In this document: piece after piece, positions 1 through 8,322 of the stretch
Position numbering within the stretch: the first letter of the stretch is position 1
Layout: every line of letters begins with the position of its first letter
From: Shinella curvata
GTDB taxonomy: Bacteria; Pseudomonadota; Alphaproteobacteria; Rhizobiales; Rhizobiaceae
DNA length: 36,309 nucleotides
Reading direction: 5' to 3'
Assembly: GCF_022899935.1 (NCBI RefSeq)
Contig: NZ_JALJCJ010000013.1
Coordinates: forward strand, 1-36,309
Made by a program: the position numbers and the translations under genes
The notes under the pieces: model-generated
Database searches by the model: none
Told to the model about the DNA's origin: nothing
Seen by the model: the letters and a program-made list of their open reading frames with translations, nothing else

Positions 1-320
1 CAGCATAAGCTCATTCTCGATGCTCACGGGGCGGAGATACGTGCTTCCTCCACTTCTCTACGATCTCGTAGCCATGGAGGAGAAACTGCCTGCCTCAAGC
101 AATAGCGTGATCCGTGCCCTATCCGCTCGGCAGGTGGTCCGCTATGAATCAGAGCATAGGGCAAGCAACACTTCTTGGCACACCTCCCCGCCACAGTTGA
201 CCATGGCAAGCAAACACCCAGAAATGTTCGGTCCCGTTTTGTGATCGCCGGGATCAGGCGTTGGCGCATGGGGCCGCGTCCATGACGGCTTCACCTAGCG
301 GTCTGTTGTCTACAGCTGCG
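1..320. other. Gene-free stretch, possibly decayed coding DNA
   Basis: No convincing gene is seen here. Open frames of 74 (+) and 81 (-) codons cover 20-269, but neither resembles a known family and they mirror each other, as chance frames in GC-rich DNA do. One minus-strand frame, read from about 190 down to 20, gives protein-like text interrupted by stops (for example FLLHGYEIVEKW near 40-75). This could be a decayed gene, but I cannot assign it. No repeat ends, terminal inverted repeats or transposase motifs were found. Confidence 0.4.
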
Positions 321-587
321 CTACACGGAGGCGCGAAGATCTGCGGTGATGTGTCCTGAAGAGATCGCGTCGGCTTCACGGTCGGTCTCGCGCCAAGTTT
401 CCGCTAGGGCCGCTGTATATCACTCTTCCATTGCAGGTAGTCGACGAAGGCGTTCGGCGTAGGTGTTTGCCTGCGTATTCAGGTCGATTTCGTGGGTTTG
501 GAGACGAATGGCGATAGGTGCGAATAAGGCATCGGCTGCCGTAAATTGGGCCGCTTTAGAAGCGGTCCCCCAAATCTTTCCAAGCCC
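321..587 (-). pseudogene. Glutathione S-transferase C-terminal remnant with in-frame stop
   Basis: Read on the minus strand from 587 to the TAG at 321-323, the sequence encodes the end of a GST-family protein. The text FTAADALFAPIAIRLQT is the conserved helix of the GST C-terminal domain (usual form: S/T-A-A-D-A-x-F-A-P-V-x-x-R-x-x-T). It is followed by AERLRRLPAMEE, a TGA at 420-422, and then YTAALAETWRETDRE in the same frame. Relatives carry Trp after the two acidic residues, so the TGA most simply reflects a TGG to TGA change. The frame is closed upstream by a TGA at 588-590, and no N-terminal thioredoxin-fold half is visible between 590 and 771. The gene is therefore broken twice and should be non-functional. 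It is unrelated in position to the intact GST at 26379-27041. Confidence 0.75.
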
Positions 588-711
588 TCACATCCGACTT
601 TACGACGAATGTGGTCGCCCTATTAGACCAGTTTCAGCAAGGCCAGACGATAAACACAAAACGAAATCCATCCAAATCGCTCTGTGGTTTTTTGCTTATC
701 AATGCGCGTTT

Positions 712-765
712 TGTTGATTTTCTTCATGTTGACAATTTCCACAAAATCAACATAAATCAACATAA
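712..765. repeat. Operator-like TGTTGAT repeats at the amidase-operon promoter
   Basis: A 10-bp motif TGTTGATTTT (712-721) is matched by its exact reverse complement AAAATCAACA (743-752). ATCAACATAA occurs as a perfect tandem duplicate at 746-755 and 756-765. A further partial copy, TGTTGACAAT (727-736), includes the -35 box. Repeated half-sites around the core promoter are what a repressor would use. The operon encodes a DeoR-family regulator, and DeoR proteins often bind repeated sites of this kind. Binding by that protein is inference. Confidence 0.5.
729..756 (+). promoter_or_regulatory. Putative sigma-70 promoter of the amidase/Dpp operon
   Basis: A consensus -35 TTGACA lies at 729-734 and a -10 like CATAAA at 751-756, with 16 bases between. 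Transcription would start near 763, just before the amidase start. The boxes are embedded in the TGTTGAT/ATCAACA repeats, consistent with repression at this site. Confidence 0.5.
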
Positions 766-771
766 CGGGAG

Positions 772-2250
772 ATGAAGGTCGTGGATTTTTCTGTTCTTGC
801 GCTCAGATCGGCACTTGCTAGCGGCAGCCTCACCTCCGAGGCGCTTGTGCGCGAAAGCCTTGAGCGCATTGGGCGATTGAACCCGATCGTCAACGCCTTC
901 AGTCAGGTCTATGACATGGAAGCGCTGGAAGAGGCGCGCGCCTGCGACCGGGAGAGGGCGCAGGGGCGGTTACGCGGTCCGCTGCATGGAATTCCGATGG
1001 GCGTGAAGGATCTTTTCTTCGTGGCGGACAAGCTCTGCCAGCGAGGCTCCGCCGCCTACAAGGATTTCGCTCCCAAGGCGACGGCGCCGATCGTCCAGCG
1101 GATGATCGATGCCGGATCGATCATGATCGGCAAGACGACGACAACCGAAATGGGCTGGTCCGGCTCCGGCTGTTCGGAATTCTACGGACCGACCCGCAAC
1201 CCCTGGAACCCTGAACGGACGAGTGGCGGCTCGAGTTCCGGTTCCGGTGCGGCGCTTGCCGCGCGGATGGTACCCTTCACGTTGGGGTCCGACGGCGGCG
1301 GCTCCGTGCGCATCCCGGCAGCCTTTTGCGGCGTTTTCGCCATGAAGGGGTCGCTGGGGCGCGTACCGGCCTGGCCGTGGAGTGCCACGGAAATGCTGTC
1401 TCATGCCGGCCCGATGAGCCTTTCGGCCAAGGACAGTGCTGTCCTGTTCAATGTCGTCAAGGGACCGGATCCTCGGGATCATCAGGCGCTGCCCGATGAC
1501 GGCGCCGATTATACCGTGCCGCAATCTCTCGGTTCGTTGCGCATCGGCTTTGCGCCGAGCCTGTTCGGTTTTTCCGTCGCGCCTGAAATCGATCGGGTGG
1601 TTCGGCAGGCCGTTGCGACGCTGTCCGCGACGCTGGGTGTTGATATCCACATGGTCGCTCCCGATTGGCAGGATCCGATCCGGATTTTTGAAACGCTCTG
1701 GGTCGCCGGCCGTGGCGTCGCCTATGGTGCGCAGACTGATCTATCGGCTTTCGGCAGCGGGTTCCGCGGTCTCGTTGAAGCTTCGGCACACTACAATCTT
1801 GCCGATTACCTCTCGGCTGCAAAGGCGCGCGCGGAATTCGCCGGCAGCGTCCATGCGCTTTTTGAGGATATCGACCTCCTGCTTTTGCCCACCGTGCCGG
1901 TCGAGCCTTTCGCCGCCGATCGCGAGGCGCCGGCGGGGTTTACGTCACCGTCCGCGGTTCTGGCCTGGACGGGTTGGACGCCCTTCACCTATCCCTTCAA
2001 CCTGTCCGGCAGTCCGGCCGCTTCGCTGCCCTGCGGACTGACCGCAAATGGCCTGCCGGTCGGCCTTCAGGTGGTTGGCCAGCGGCATGCCGATGCGCTT
2101 GTCATGGCGTTCTGCCAGCAGGCCGAAGATCACATTTTCCAAAATAAAATACCTCCGCTTGTCGTTGCTGGCGACAAAGCGGGGTGGGGAACACCCAGCA
2201 ATCCAACTGCGGAGAAATCGTCATGCAATTCAACAGGAGAGCATTCCTAA
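772..2250 (+). CDS. Amidase-signature family amidohydrolase
   Basis: Cytoplasmic amidase of the amidase-signature (GatA/AtzF-like) family, about 492 residues, which is normal length. The Ser-cisSer-Lys triad is visible: Lys79 in GVKDLFF, cis-Ser154 in SGGSSSGS and nucleophile Ser178 in DGGGSVRIPA. The 24-residue gap between the two serines is the family value. These enzymes hydrolyse carboxamides to acid plus ammonia or amine; the substrate cannot be read from sequence. It is the first gene of the operon and overlaps the binding-protein gene by 28 bases. Start: GGGAG (767-771) abuts ATG 772, which is too close for a normal Shine-Dalgarno. GTG at 781 (codon 4), nine bases downstream of GGGAG, may be the real start. 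Its place with a peptide-type importer suggests it acts on the imported compound. Confidence 0.9.
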   Translation: MKVVDFSVLALRSALASGSLTSEALVRESLERIGRLNPIVNAFSQVYDMEALEEARACDRERAQGRLRGPLHGIPMGVKDLFFVADKLCQRGSAAYKDFAPKATAPIVQRMIDAGSIMIGKTTTTEMGWSGSGCSEFYGPTRNPWNPERTSGGSSSGSGAALAARMVPFTLGSDGGGSVRIPAAFCGVFAMKGSLGRVPAWPWSATEMLSHAGPMSLSAKDSAVLFNVVKGPDPRDHQALPDDGADYTVPQSLGSLRIGFAPSLFGFSVAPEIDRVVRQAVATLSATLGVDIHMVAPDWQDPIRIFETLWVAGRGVAYGAQTDLSAFGSGFRGLVEASAHYNLADYLSAAKARAEFAGSVHALFEDIDLLLLPTVPVEPFAADREAPAGFTSPSAVLAWTGWTPFTYPFNLSGSPAASLPCGLTANGLPVGLQVVGQRHADALVMAFCQQAEDHIFQNKIPPLVVAGDKAGWGTPSNPTAEKSSCNSTGEHS

Positions 2251-3788
2251 AGAGTTCCGCGCTCGCTGGCGTCGCCGTCGGCCTTCCGGTCCTCAATACT
2301 GCCTTTTTCGTCAATCCGGCGCATGCCGCCGAGGGCAAGGTCCTCAATTTCATGTCGGCGGAAAACCTGACCGGCAACTGGGATCCGTCCTCGCACACCA
2401 CGCTCGCTCAGATCAATCTGGAGAGTTTCGTCTTCAGCTATCTCACCCGTGCGCCGATGCGGCCGGACAAGCCGGACGAGCTGGTGATGGAACTGGCGAC
2501 CGACATGAAGCTCGTCGACGAGCACACGCTCGAATTCACGCTGCGCGAGGGTGTCACCTTCCACGACGGCAAGCCTTTCACCGCCGAAGACGTGAAGGCG
2601 ACCTTCGAATATGCCAGCCAGCCCGACCGCCCGGCAGCCTGGTATCCCGGCCCCTGCGAGGTCGAGGTGGTGAGCGATCATGTCGCCCGCATCAAGACCG
2701 ACAAAGGCGGCTACCCGGCGAGCCTCTTCTGGTTCCTCTCCGCCTTCCTGCCGATCTTGTCGGCAAAGGATGTCGCCGACCCGAAGACGCTGTCCTCCCG
2801 TCCGAACGGCACCGGCGCCTTCAAATTCGCCCGCCAGGACGGCAATACCACGGTGCTTGAAGCCTTCGACGGCTTCTATCTCGGCAAGCCGGCCATTCCC
2901 GGCATCAATTTCAGTTTCGTCGGGGATGCGACCACGCGCACGCTGGCACTGCTCAACGGCGAGGCGGATCTCATCGAACGTCTTGAGGCCGAGCAGGTCC
3001 AGACCATCGAGGAGACCGGCGGCTACAAGCTGAACAAGGCGGTGTCTGTCGAGAACAAATATCTCTGGTTCCGCTGCTCCAAACCGCCCTTCAATGACCC
3101 GCGCTTGCGCAAGGCGGCCGCCCATGCCATCGACCGCGCCGTGCTGCTCGATATCCTCGGCGTCTCGGGCCACGCCTCGAAAGCCTGGATCTCGCCGGTC
3201 AAGTTCGGTTACGTCGATACGCCGAACTATCCGGAATACAATCCGGAGGAAAGCCAGCGGCTTCTTGCGGAAGCCGGTTTCCCGAAGGGCGAGGGCCTGC
3301 CGGAGCTCGAATACATCACTTCGGTCGGCTTCTATCCGAAGACCAAGGAATATGGCGAGGTCATCACGGCCATGCTGCAGGAGCAGGGTTTCCCGGTGAA
3401 GCTCAACGTGATGGAAGTGGCGGCCTGGAACGAGCGGCTTTACGATCGTCCGGGTGGCGGGCCGGGACACATGATCGACTGCGGCTGGTCGACGGGCTCG
3501 CCGGAACCGGATTTGGTGCTGCGCACCCATTTCCATTCGAGCTCGAAGCGCATCTGCGGCATCGATGACAAGGATCTGGACGCGGTGCTCGACAAGGAGC
3601 GCAACACGCTGGATCCTGCCGAACGCAAGGCCGTGATCCAGAACGAGGTGATGCCGATGCTGGCCGACAAGGTGCCGGCACTGTCGCTTTTCACCTCGGT
3701 CTTTATCCACGCCATGCGCGAGGGTCTGGACGGCATGTACTTCTATCCGAACGGCATGATGGACGCGAACAAGGCGACCCTCGCCTGA
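2223..3788 (+). CDS. Dipeptide/oligopeptide-type ABC substrate-binding protein
   Basis: Periplasmic solute-binding protein of the peptide/nickel family (SBP_bac_5, DppA/OppA-like), 521 residues. The N-terminus is a twin-arginine signal, RRAFLKSS, followed by a hydrophobic stretch and an AHA-type cleavage site near residue 35, so it is probably exported folded by Tat. Family landmarks include VTFHDGKPFTAEDVKATFEY and the later DPRLRKAAAHAIDR region. ATG 2223 is chosen because it places the Tat motif at the N-terminus and has GGAG at 2210-2213. An in-frame ATG at 2184 lies inside the amidase gene and adds no sensible sequence. Ligands of this family include peptides, opines, amides and sugars, so the ligand is unknown. 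A strong hairpin follows the gene. Confidence 0.92.
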   Translation: MQFNRRAFLKSSALAGVAVGLPVLNTAFFVNPAHAAEGKVLNFMSAENLTGNWDPSSHTTLAQINLESFVFSYLTRAPMRPDKPDELVMELATDMKLVDEHTLEFTLREGVTFHDGKPFTAEDVKATFEYASQPDRPAAWYPGPCEVEVVSDHVARIKTDKGGYPASLFWFLSAFLPILSAKDVADPKTLSSRPNGTGAFKFARQDGNTTVLEAFDGFYLGKPAIPGINFSFVGDATTRTLALLNGEADLIERLEAEQVQTIEETGGYKLNKAVSVENKYLWFRCSKPPFNDPRLRKAAAHAIDRAVLLDILGVSGHASKAWISPVKFGYVDTPNYPEYNPEESQRLLAEAGFPKGEGLPELEYITSVGFYPKTKEYGEVITAMLQEQGFPVKLNVMEVAAWNERLYDRPGGGPGHMIDCGWSTGSPEPDLVLRTHFHSSSKRICGIDDKDLDAVLDKERNTLDPAERKAVIQNEVMPMLADKVPALSLFTSVFIHAMREGLDGMYFYPNGMMDANKATLA

Positions 3789-3797
3789 TGGCAAGCG

Positions 3798-3822
3798 GCG
3801 GCCGTCCCTGAGGGGCGGCCGC
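3798..3822 (+). other. Intercistronic hairpin after binding-protein gene
   Basis: GCGGCCGTCCC (3798-3808) pairs with GGGGCGGCCGC (3812-3822), forming an 11-bp stem with one G-T pair and a three-base loop. No T-tract follows, so it is more likely an mRNA-stabilising or attenuating structure than a full terminator. Such hairpins commonly let the binding protein be made in excess over the membrane subunits. Confidence 0.6.
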
Positions 3823-3851
3823 TCCATACCGATCAGTGCAAGGGGAGACGC

Positions 3852-4832
3852 ATGTTCGTCCTATCGTTCCTGTTGAGACGCCTCCTGCAGGGAGCGCTCA
3901 TCATTCTGCTCGTGACCTTCATCATCTTCACGCTCCTGCGTGTGGTGCCGGGCGATCCCGCGCGCCTTATCGTGGGCGGCATGGCGCCGGACGAGGTGGT
4001 CGCGATGAAGGCCAAGGAGCTCGGCCTCGACCGGCCCATTCCGATCCAGTTCGTGTCCTATCTCGGCGATCTCGTGACCGGCGATCTCGGTACGTCCTTT
4101 GTCCGGCCGAAGAGTGGCGCAAGCCTCGGCGGCGCATCCTTCGATGATGCCACCCGTGAAGAACGGGCCAAGGTGCTGGATCTCATCCTCGCCACATTGC
4201 CGATGACGCTTCAGTTGGCGGCCGTCGCCCTTGCCCTGGCTCTTCTGGTCGCCGTGCCGCTTGGCACGCTCGGCGGGCTCTATCCGGGAAAGTGGCCGGA
4301 CAAGCTGGCGCTGGCCATCGGCTCCCTCTGTGTATCGACGCCGAATTTCTGGCTCGGTATCGTTCTGACACTGTTCCTGTCGGTGAAACTGAAATTGCTG
4401 CCGGCCATCGGCTATCGCGGTTTCAGCTACACCATACTGCCGGCGATCGTGCTGGCCGTCGAGATCGTGCCCTTCATCCTGCGCACGCTGACTGTTTCGG
4501 TCGCGCAGGTGATGCGTGAGGATTTCATCCAGCTGGCGCCGATCCGCGGCCTTTCCCGCAGCCGCACGATCTTTTCCCATGCGCTCGGCAATTCGGCGAT
4601 CCCGCTCATCAACCTGCTCGGGGTCCAGCTCGGCATGCTGCTCGGCGGCGTGCTCGTCATCGAGTTCATCTTCGACTATCCCGGTCTTGGCCTCCTGACG
4701 ATCAACGCCGTGCTGCAACGCGATTTCCCGCTCATCCAGGGCATCGCCATCTTCATTTCCGTGATGTTCGTGATGATCAACGTGCTCGTCGATCTCATCG
4801 CGATGACCATCGATCCGAGACTGGAGTATTGA
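3852..4832 (+). CDS. Peptide-type ABC permease, DppB family
   Basis: Inner-membrane permease of the DppB/OppB type, 326 residues. The N-terminal FLLRRLLQGALIILLVTFIIF is the usual first helix, and VVPGDPARL is the conserved segment just after it. Several further hydrophobic segments follow. The coupling (EAA-type) loop is around residues 225-250, at QLAPIRGLSRSRTIFSHALGN. It ends with the typical VNVLVDLIAMTIDPRLEY-like tail. AAGGGGAG upstream of ATG 3852 is a good ribosome-binding site. It pairs with the DppC-type permease that starts one base after its stop codon. Confidence 0.93.
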   Translation: MFVLSFLLRRLLQGALIILLVTFIIFTLLRVVPGDPARLIVGGMAPDEVVAMKAKELGLDRPIPIQFVSYLGDLVTGDLGTSFVRPKSGASLGGASFDDATREERAKVLDLILATLPMTLQLAAVALALALLVAVPLGTLGGLYPGKWPDKLALAIGSLCVSTPNFWLGIVLTLFLSVKLKLLPAIGYRGFSYTILPAIVLAVEIVPFILRTLTVSVAQVMREDFIQLAPIRGLSRSRTIFSHALGNSAIPLINLLGVQLGMLLGGVLVIEFIFDYPGLGLLTINAVLQRDFPLIQGIAIFISVMFVMINVLVDLIAMTIDPRLEY

Positions 4833-4833
4833 C

Positions 4834-5751
4834 GTGGCCGATATCGCTCATGAGACCGTTGCCGCGCGTCCGGCTTTAAAACGGGGTGTCACCCCCACCC
4901 GGCGCATGCTGCAGATCGCTGCTGCGCGCACGGATTTTCGGATTGGGCTGATCGGTTTCGGCCTGCTCGGCGGGTTGGCGATCTTCCTGCCGCTGATAAG
5001 CTCGATCGACCCGATCAAGATCGCCTACGGTTCCAAGCTATTGCCGCCGTTTCCGTCGGAGGGCTGGAAGTGGCCTTACCTTCTCGGGACCGACCAGCTC
5101 GGCCGCGATGTGCTGATGCGCTGTCTGGTGGGCCTGCGCTATTCGCTGCTGATCGGCATCACCACCGTCGTCCTGATGTTCGTCGTCGGTTGCAGCTTGG
5201 GCCTCTATGCCGGCTTCCGCGGCGGCTGGGTGGACGCCGTCATCATGCGGCTCACCGATGCGCAACTCTCGATCCCGATGATCATTCTCGCCATCACCAT
5301 TCTCGGCGTTTCCCGCCCGACGGTGCCGGCGATTATCCTCGTGCTCGGCCTTTCCGGCTGGCCGCTCTATGCCCGTGTCGCCCGCTCCGTGGCCCTTGGC
5401 GAACGCAGCCGCGGCTATGTGTTGGGTGAAAGGGTGCTCGGGGCTTCGGATCTGCGCATCATGTTGCTCTTCGTTGCGCCTGTCGTCCTGCCGCCGATCG
5501 CCTTCGTCGCTGTGCTCGACATCGCCCGCATGATGATCTTCGAATCCATTCTCGGCTTCCTTGGTCTCGGCGTGCAGCCGCCGACACCCACCTTCGGAAA
5601 TGTCATCGCCGATGCGCGGAAATACCTCCTGAACGCCTGGTGGATCGCCACCATGCCCGGCGTCTTCATGCTGGTTTCGCTGACCTGCCTCAACCTGATG
5701 GGATCGGCGCTGGAGCGCGCGCGCAATGCGGTTCTGCGAGGAGAAGCGTGA
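4834..5751 (+). CDS. Peptide-type ABC permease, DppC family
   Basis: Second membrane subunit of the importer, DppC/OppC type, 305 residues. It has a cytoplasmic N-terminal tail, a first helix around residues 35-55, then LLGTDQLGRDVLMR, the conserved DppC signature (GTDxxGRDxxSR). The coupling loop is near YVLGERVLGASDLRIM. Translation starts at GTG 4834, one base after the upstream TGA, with GGAG in the preceding codons, indicating translational coupling. The stop overlaps the ATG of the ATPase gene by one base. Together with the DppB-type partner it forms the translocation channel. Confidence 0.93.
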   Translation: MADIAHETVAARPALKRGVTPTRRMLQIAAARTDFRIGLIGFGLLGGLAIFLPLISSIDPIKIAYGSKLLPPFPSEGWKWPYLLGTDQLGRDVLMRCLVGLRYSLLIGITTVVLMFVVGCSLGLYAGFRGGWVDAVIMRLTDAQLSIPMIILAITILGVSRPTVPAIILVLGLSGWPLYARVARSVALGERSRGYVLGERVLGASDLRIMLLFVAPVVLPPIAFVAVLDIARMMIFESILGFLGLGVQPPTPTFGNVIADARKYLLNAWWIATMPGVFMLVSLTCLNLMGSALERARNAVLRGEA

Positions 5752-7574
5752 TGCCAGTCCCCATTCTCGCCGTCTCCAATCTCAGTGTCGATCTCGATCG
5801 GGAAGGACGCAACCGGCGCATTGTCGATGACGTCACCTTTTCGCTGGCGCCGGGGGAGGTGCTCGGCCTCGTCGGCGAGGCCGGCTCGGGCAAGTCCGTG
5901 CTGGCTCGCGCGCTGGTCCGCGCTGTGTCTACACCTCTGGAAATCGCGGCCGGCAGGATCGTCTTCGAAGGAAAGGACATCCTGTCGCTGCCGCCGCGCG
6001 CGCTGTCCGCCATCCGCGGCAACCGCATCGGTTTCATCGGCGCCAATCCGATGGGGTCGCTCGATCCCCGTTTGCCGATCGGTCAGCAGATCGTCGAGAA
6101 GCTGCGTTGCGTGCGCCCCGAGATCGGCCGGGCCGAGGCGCGCGACAAGGTGCTCGACCTGCTGGGCCGCGTGCGCATTCCCTCACCGGCCGCCCGCTTC
6201 CACGAGGCGCCGTTCCAGTTTTCCGGCGGCATGATGCAACGCGTGATGATCGTTGATGCGCTGGTTTCCGATCCCTCGCTTGTGATCGCCGACAACATCA
6301 CCCAACCGCTTGACGTGACGGTGGCCGCGCAGATCATCCGGCTCATCGACGGGCTGCGCCAGAGCCTCGACACGGCCTTCCTCTTCATCTCGTCGTCGCT
6401 GCCGGTGGTGGCGCAGATCGCCGAACGCACGCTCGTCATGCAGCGTGGTCGCATTGTGGAGGAAGGGCGTACTGCGGAACTCGCCACACGGCCCGCGCAG
6501 TCCTACACCCGCGCGCTCATTTCCCGCATCCCCTCGATCTGGAAGGATGTGGGCGCGCCGCCCGCGCGGGACGGTGAGGCAGTGCTGACGGTCGACAATG
6601 TCAGGCGTTCCTACCTCGTGCGCCGGCGCGGATCCTTCAACGCCTATAATGAAGTAAAGGCGGTGCGCGACGTCTCCTTCAGCGTGAAGGCGGGAGAGAA
6701 TTTCGGCATCGTCGGTGAAAGCGGCTGCGGCAAATCCACCCTGACCCGCCTTCTCGCCTGGCTAGAGCAGCCGGACGGCGGGCGTATCGCCTTCCTCGGC
6801 AAGGACCTCTCGCATCTCTCCGCCCGCTCGCTGACGGAAATGCGCCGGTCCTTCCAGCTGCTCCTGCAGGACCCCTATGGCTCGCTGCCGTCAGGCATGC
6901 CGCTCCAGCGCATGATCGAGGAGCCGCTGCTCATTCATGGCGTCGATCGGGCGGAGGCGGCGCGGCGAGCACAGGAGGCGATGGCCGAGGTGGGGCTCGA
7001 TCTGGATCTCGCGGACCGGCTGCCCGTGGGCCTGAGCGCCGGCCAGCGCCAGCGCATCAACATCGCGCGCGCTCTGGTGCTGAAGCCGCGCCTGCTCATC
7101 CTCGACGAGACGCTGTCGGCGCTCGACCAGGTGGAGCAGGCCGAGCTTCTGGATCTCTTCAACCGGCTGCAGGCAACACACGGATTTTCCTATGTGTTCA
7201 TTTCGCACGACCTCGCGCTCGTGCGCCGGATGTGCCACCGTATCGCCGTCATGTATCTCGGGCGCATCGTGGAATTGGCCGACAACAGCACGCTTTTCGA
7301 ACAGCCGCACCACCCCTATACGCGGGCACTGCTGAGCGCCATGCCGACGCTGGAGGACAACCGTTTCCCGCGCCCCCGCTATCTGCTCGACGGCGAGCCG
7401 CCGAGCCCGATCGATCTGCCGCTCGGTTGCTCGTTCCGCTCGCGCTGCCCGCGTGCGCAGGGCGACTGCCAGAAAACCGACCCACCGCTGCTGGCTCTTG
7501 CCGGCGGCAACTACGCCGCCTGCCTGCATCGGCACGAGGCGCTGCATGAGGAGGAAGCCGTTCATGTCGAGTGA
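5751..7574 (+). CDS. Fused DppD-DppF-type ABC ATPase with degenerate first half
   Basis: Cytoplasmic ATPase of 607 residues with two nucleotide-binding domains in one chain, replacing the usual separate DppD and DppF. Half 1 has Walker A GEAGSGKS (42-49) and signature FSGG (157-160). However, the Q-loop Gln is Ala98, the catalytic Glu after Walker B is Asn182 (VIADNITQPLD), and the switch His is Ser215 (FISSSLPVV). Half 2 is canonical: GESGCGKS (322-329), Gln373, LSAGQ (428-432), LDE with Glu453 and His486. After half 2 comes the oligopeptide-transporter C-terminal region with Cys560, Cys566, Cys573 and Cys591, a pattern that can hold an iron-sulfur cluster in this family. ATG 5751 overlaps the upstream stop and has GAGGAGAAG before it. 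Confidence 0.93.
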   Translation: MPVPILAVSNLSVDLDREGRNRRIVDDVTFSLAPGEVLGLVGEAGSGKSVLARALVRAVSTPLEIAAGRIVFEGKDILSLPPRALSAIRGNRIGFIGANPMGSLDPRLPIGQQIVEKLRCVRPEIGRAEARDKVLDLLGRVRIPSPAARFHEAPFQFSGGMMQRVMIVDALVSDPSLVIADNITQPLDVTVAAQIIRLIDGLRQSLDTAFLFISSSLPVVAQIAERTLVMQRGRIVEEGRTAELATRPAQSYTRALISRIPSIWKDVGAPPARDGEAVLTVDNVRRSYLVRRRGSFNAYNEVKAVRDVSFSVKAGENFGIVGESGCGKSTLTRLLAWLEQPDGGRIAFLGKDLSHLSARSLTEMRRSFQLLLQDPYGSLPSGMPLQRMIEEPLLIHGVDRAEAARRAQEAMAEVGLDLDLADRLPVGLSAGQRQRINIARALVLKPRLLILDETLSALDQVEQAELLDLFNRLQATHGFSYVFISHDLALVRRMCHRIAVMYLGRIVELADNSTLFEQPHHPYTRALLSAMPTLEDNRFPRPRYLLDGEPPSPIDLPLGCSFRSRCPRAQGDCQKTDPPLLALAGGNYAACLHRHEALHEEEAVHVE

Positions 7575-8322
7575 GATCCGCAAGGAGGTCATCCTGGAGC
7601 GCCTGGACCGCGATCAGCGTGTCAGTGTGCTCGAGCTTTCGGCCGAATTCGGCGTTTCCGGGGAAACGATCCGGCGCGATCTGAAGGATCTCGAGGCTGA
7701 GGGGGCCGTGCGGCGCGTGCATGGCGGCGCCATCCCGGCGGGCCGTACCGCCGACACGCCGATCACCGAACGCATCAAGCTGAATGCGTTGGAAAAGGAC
7801 GAGGTCGCCGGCCTGGCGCGCGATCTTATCATCGACGACTGCGTCATCTTCCTCGACACCGGCACGACGACACTGGCGCTGGCCCGCCGGCTCGTCGGCT
7901 TCAAGAAACTCAGGCTCTACACCAATTCGCTACGCATCGCGCAGGCGGCCTGCGAGCATTTCGGCGTTCAGGTGCTGATGACGCCGGGGCATCTGCGCCC
8001 GGTGGAGCAGGATCTCGTCGGCTACGACACGATCGCCTATATCCAGCAATTCCATTTCGACATGGTCTTCATGGGCGCGGGGGCCATCAATGTTGACTAC
8101 GGTTTCATGGATTTCGAGGAGGACGAGGCGCGCATTCGCCAGGTGCTGGTGAAACAGACCTCGCGCAGCGTCATGCTTTCCGACCACTCCAAGTTCGGCA
8201 AGGTCGGCAATGTCATTACCGCTCCCTTCTCCCGCGTCCATACGCTGGTGACCGACCGGCCGCCGCCGGAAGTCATCGTCCAGGCGGTGGCGGCGAAAGA
8301 CCTGGAGATCATTCATGGATAG
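7564..8322 (+). CDS. DeoR-family transcriptional regulator
   Basis: Transcription factor of 252 residues, normal for DeoR/GlpR. The N-terminal winged helix-turn-helix spans about residues 5-56 and includes VSVLELSAEFGVSGETIRRDL and RVHGGA, the classic DeoR ending. The C-terminal sensor (DeoRC) shows FLDTGTTTLALARRL and YTNSLRIA, which normally bind a phosphorylated sugar or polyol. ATG 7564 follows GAGGAGGAA and overlaps the ATPase gene by 11 bases. Being inside the operon with two kinases and a phosphatase suggests it senses a phosphorylated intermediate of this pathway. The probable target is the repeat cluster at 712-765. Confidence 0.9.
   Translation: MSSEIRKEVILERLDRDQRVSVLELSAEFGVSGETIRRDLKDLEAEGAVRRVHGGAIPAGRTADTPITERIKLNALEKDEVAGLARDLIIDDCVIFLDTGTTTLALARRLVGFKKLRLYTNSLRIAQAACEHFGVQVLMTPGHLRPVEQDLVGYDTIAYIQQFHFDMVFMGAGAINVDYGFMDFEEDEARIRQVLVKQTSRSVMLSDHSKFGKVGNVITAPFSRVHTLVTDRPPPEVIVQAVAAKDLEIIHG

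Noticed and set aside
1-320. Insertion-sequence remnant
   Set aside because: No terminal inverted repeats, target duplications or transposase-like sequence could be seen; stop-interrupted text alone is not enough.
2247-3827. A 526-codon minus-strand frame opposite the peptide-type binding protein
   Set aside because: It fully overlaps a binding-protein gene with a signal peptide and family motifs; no motifs are seen in the antisense translation.
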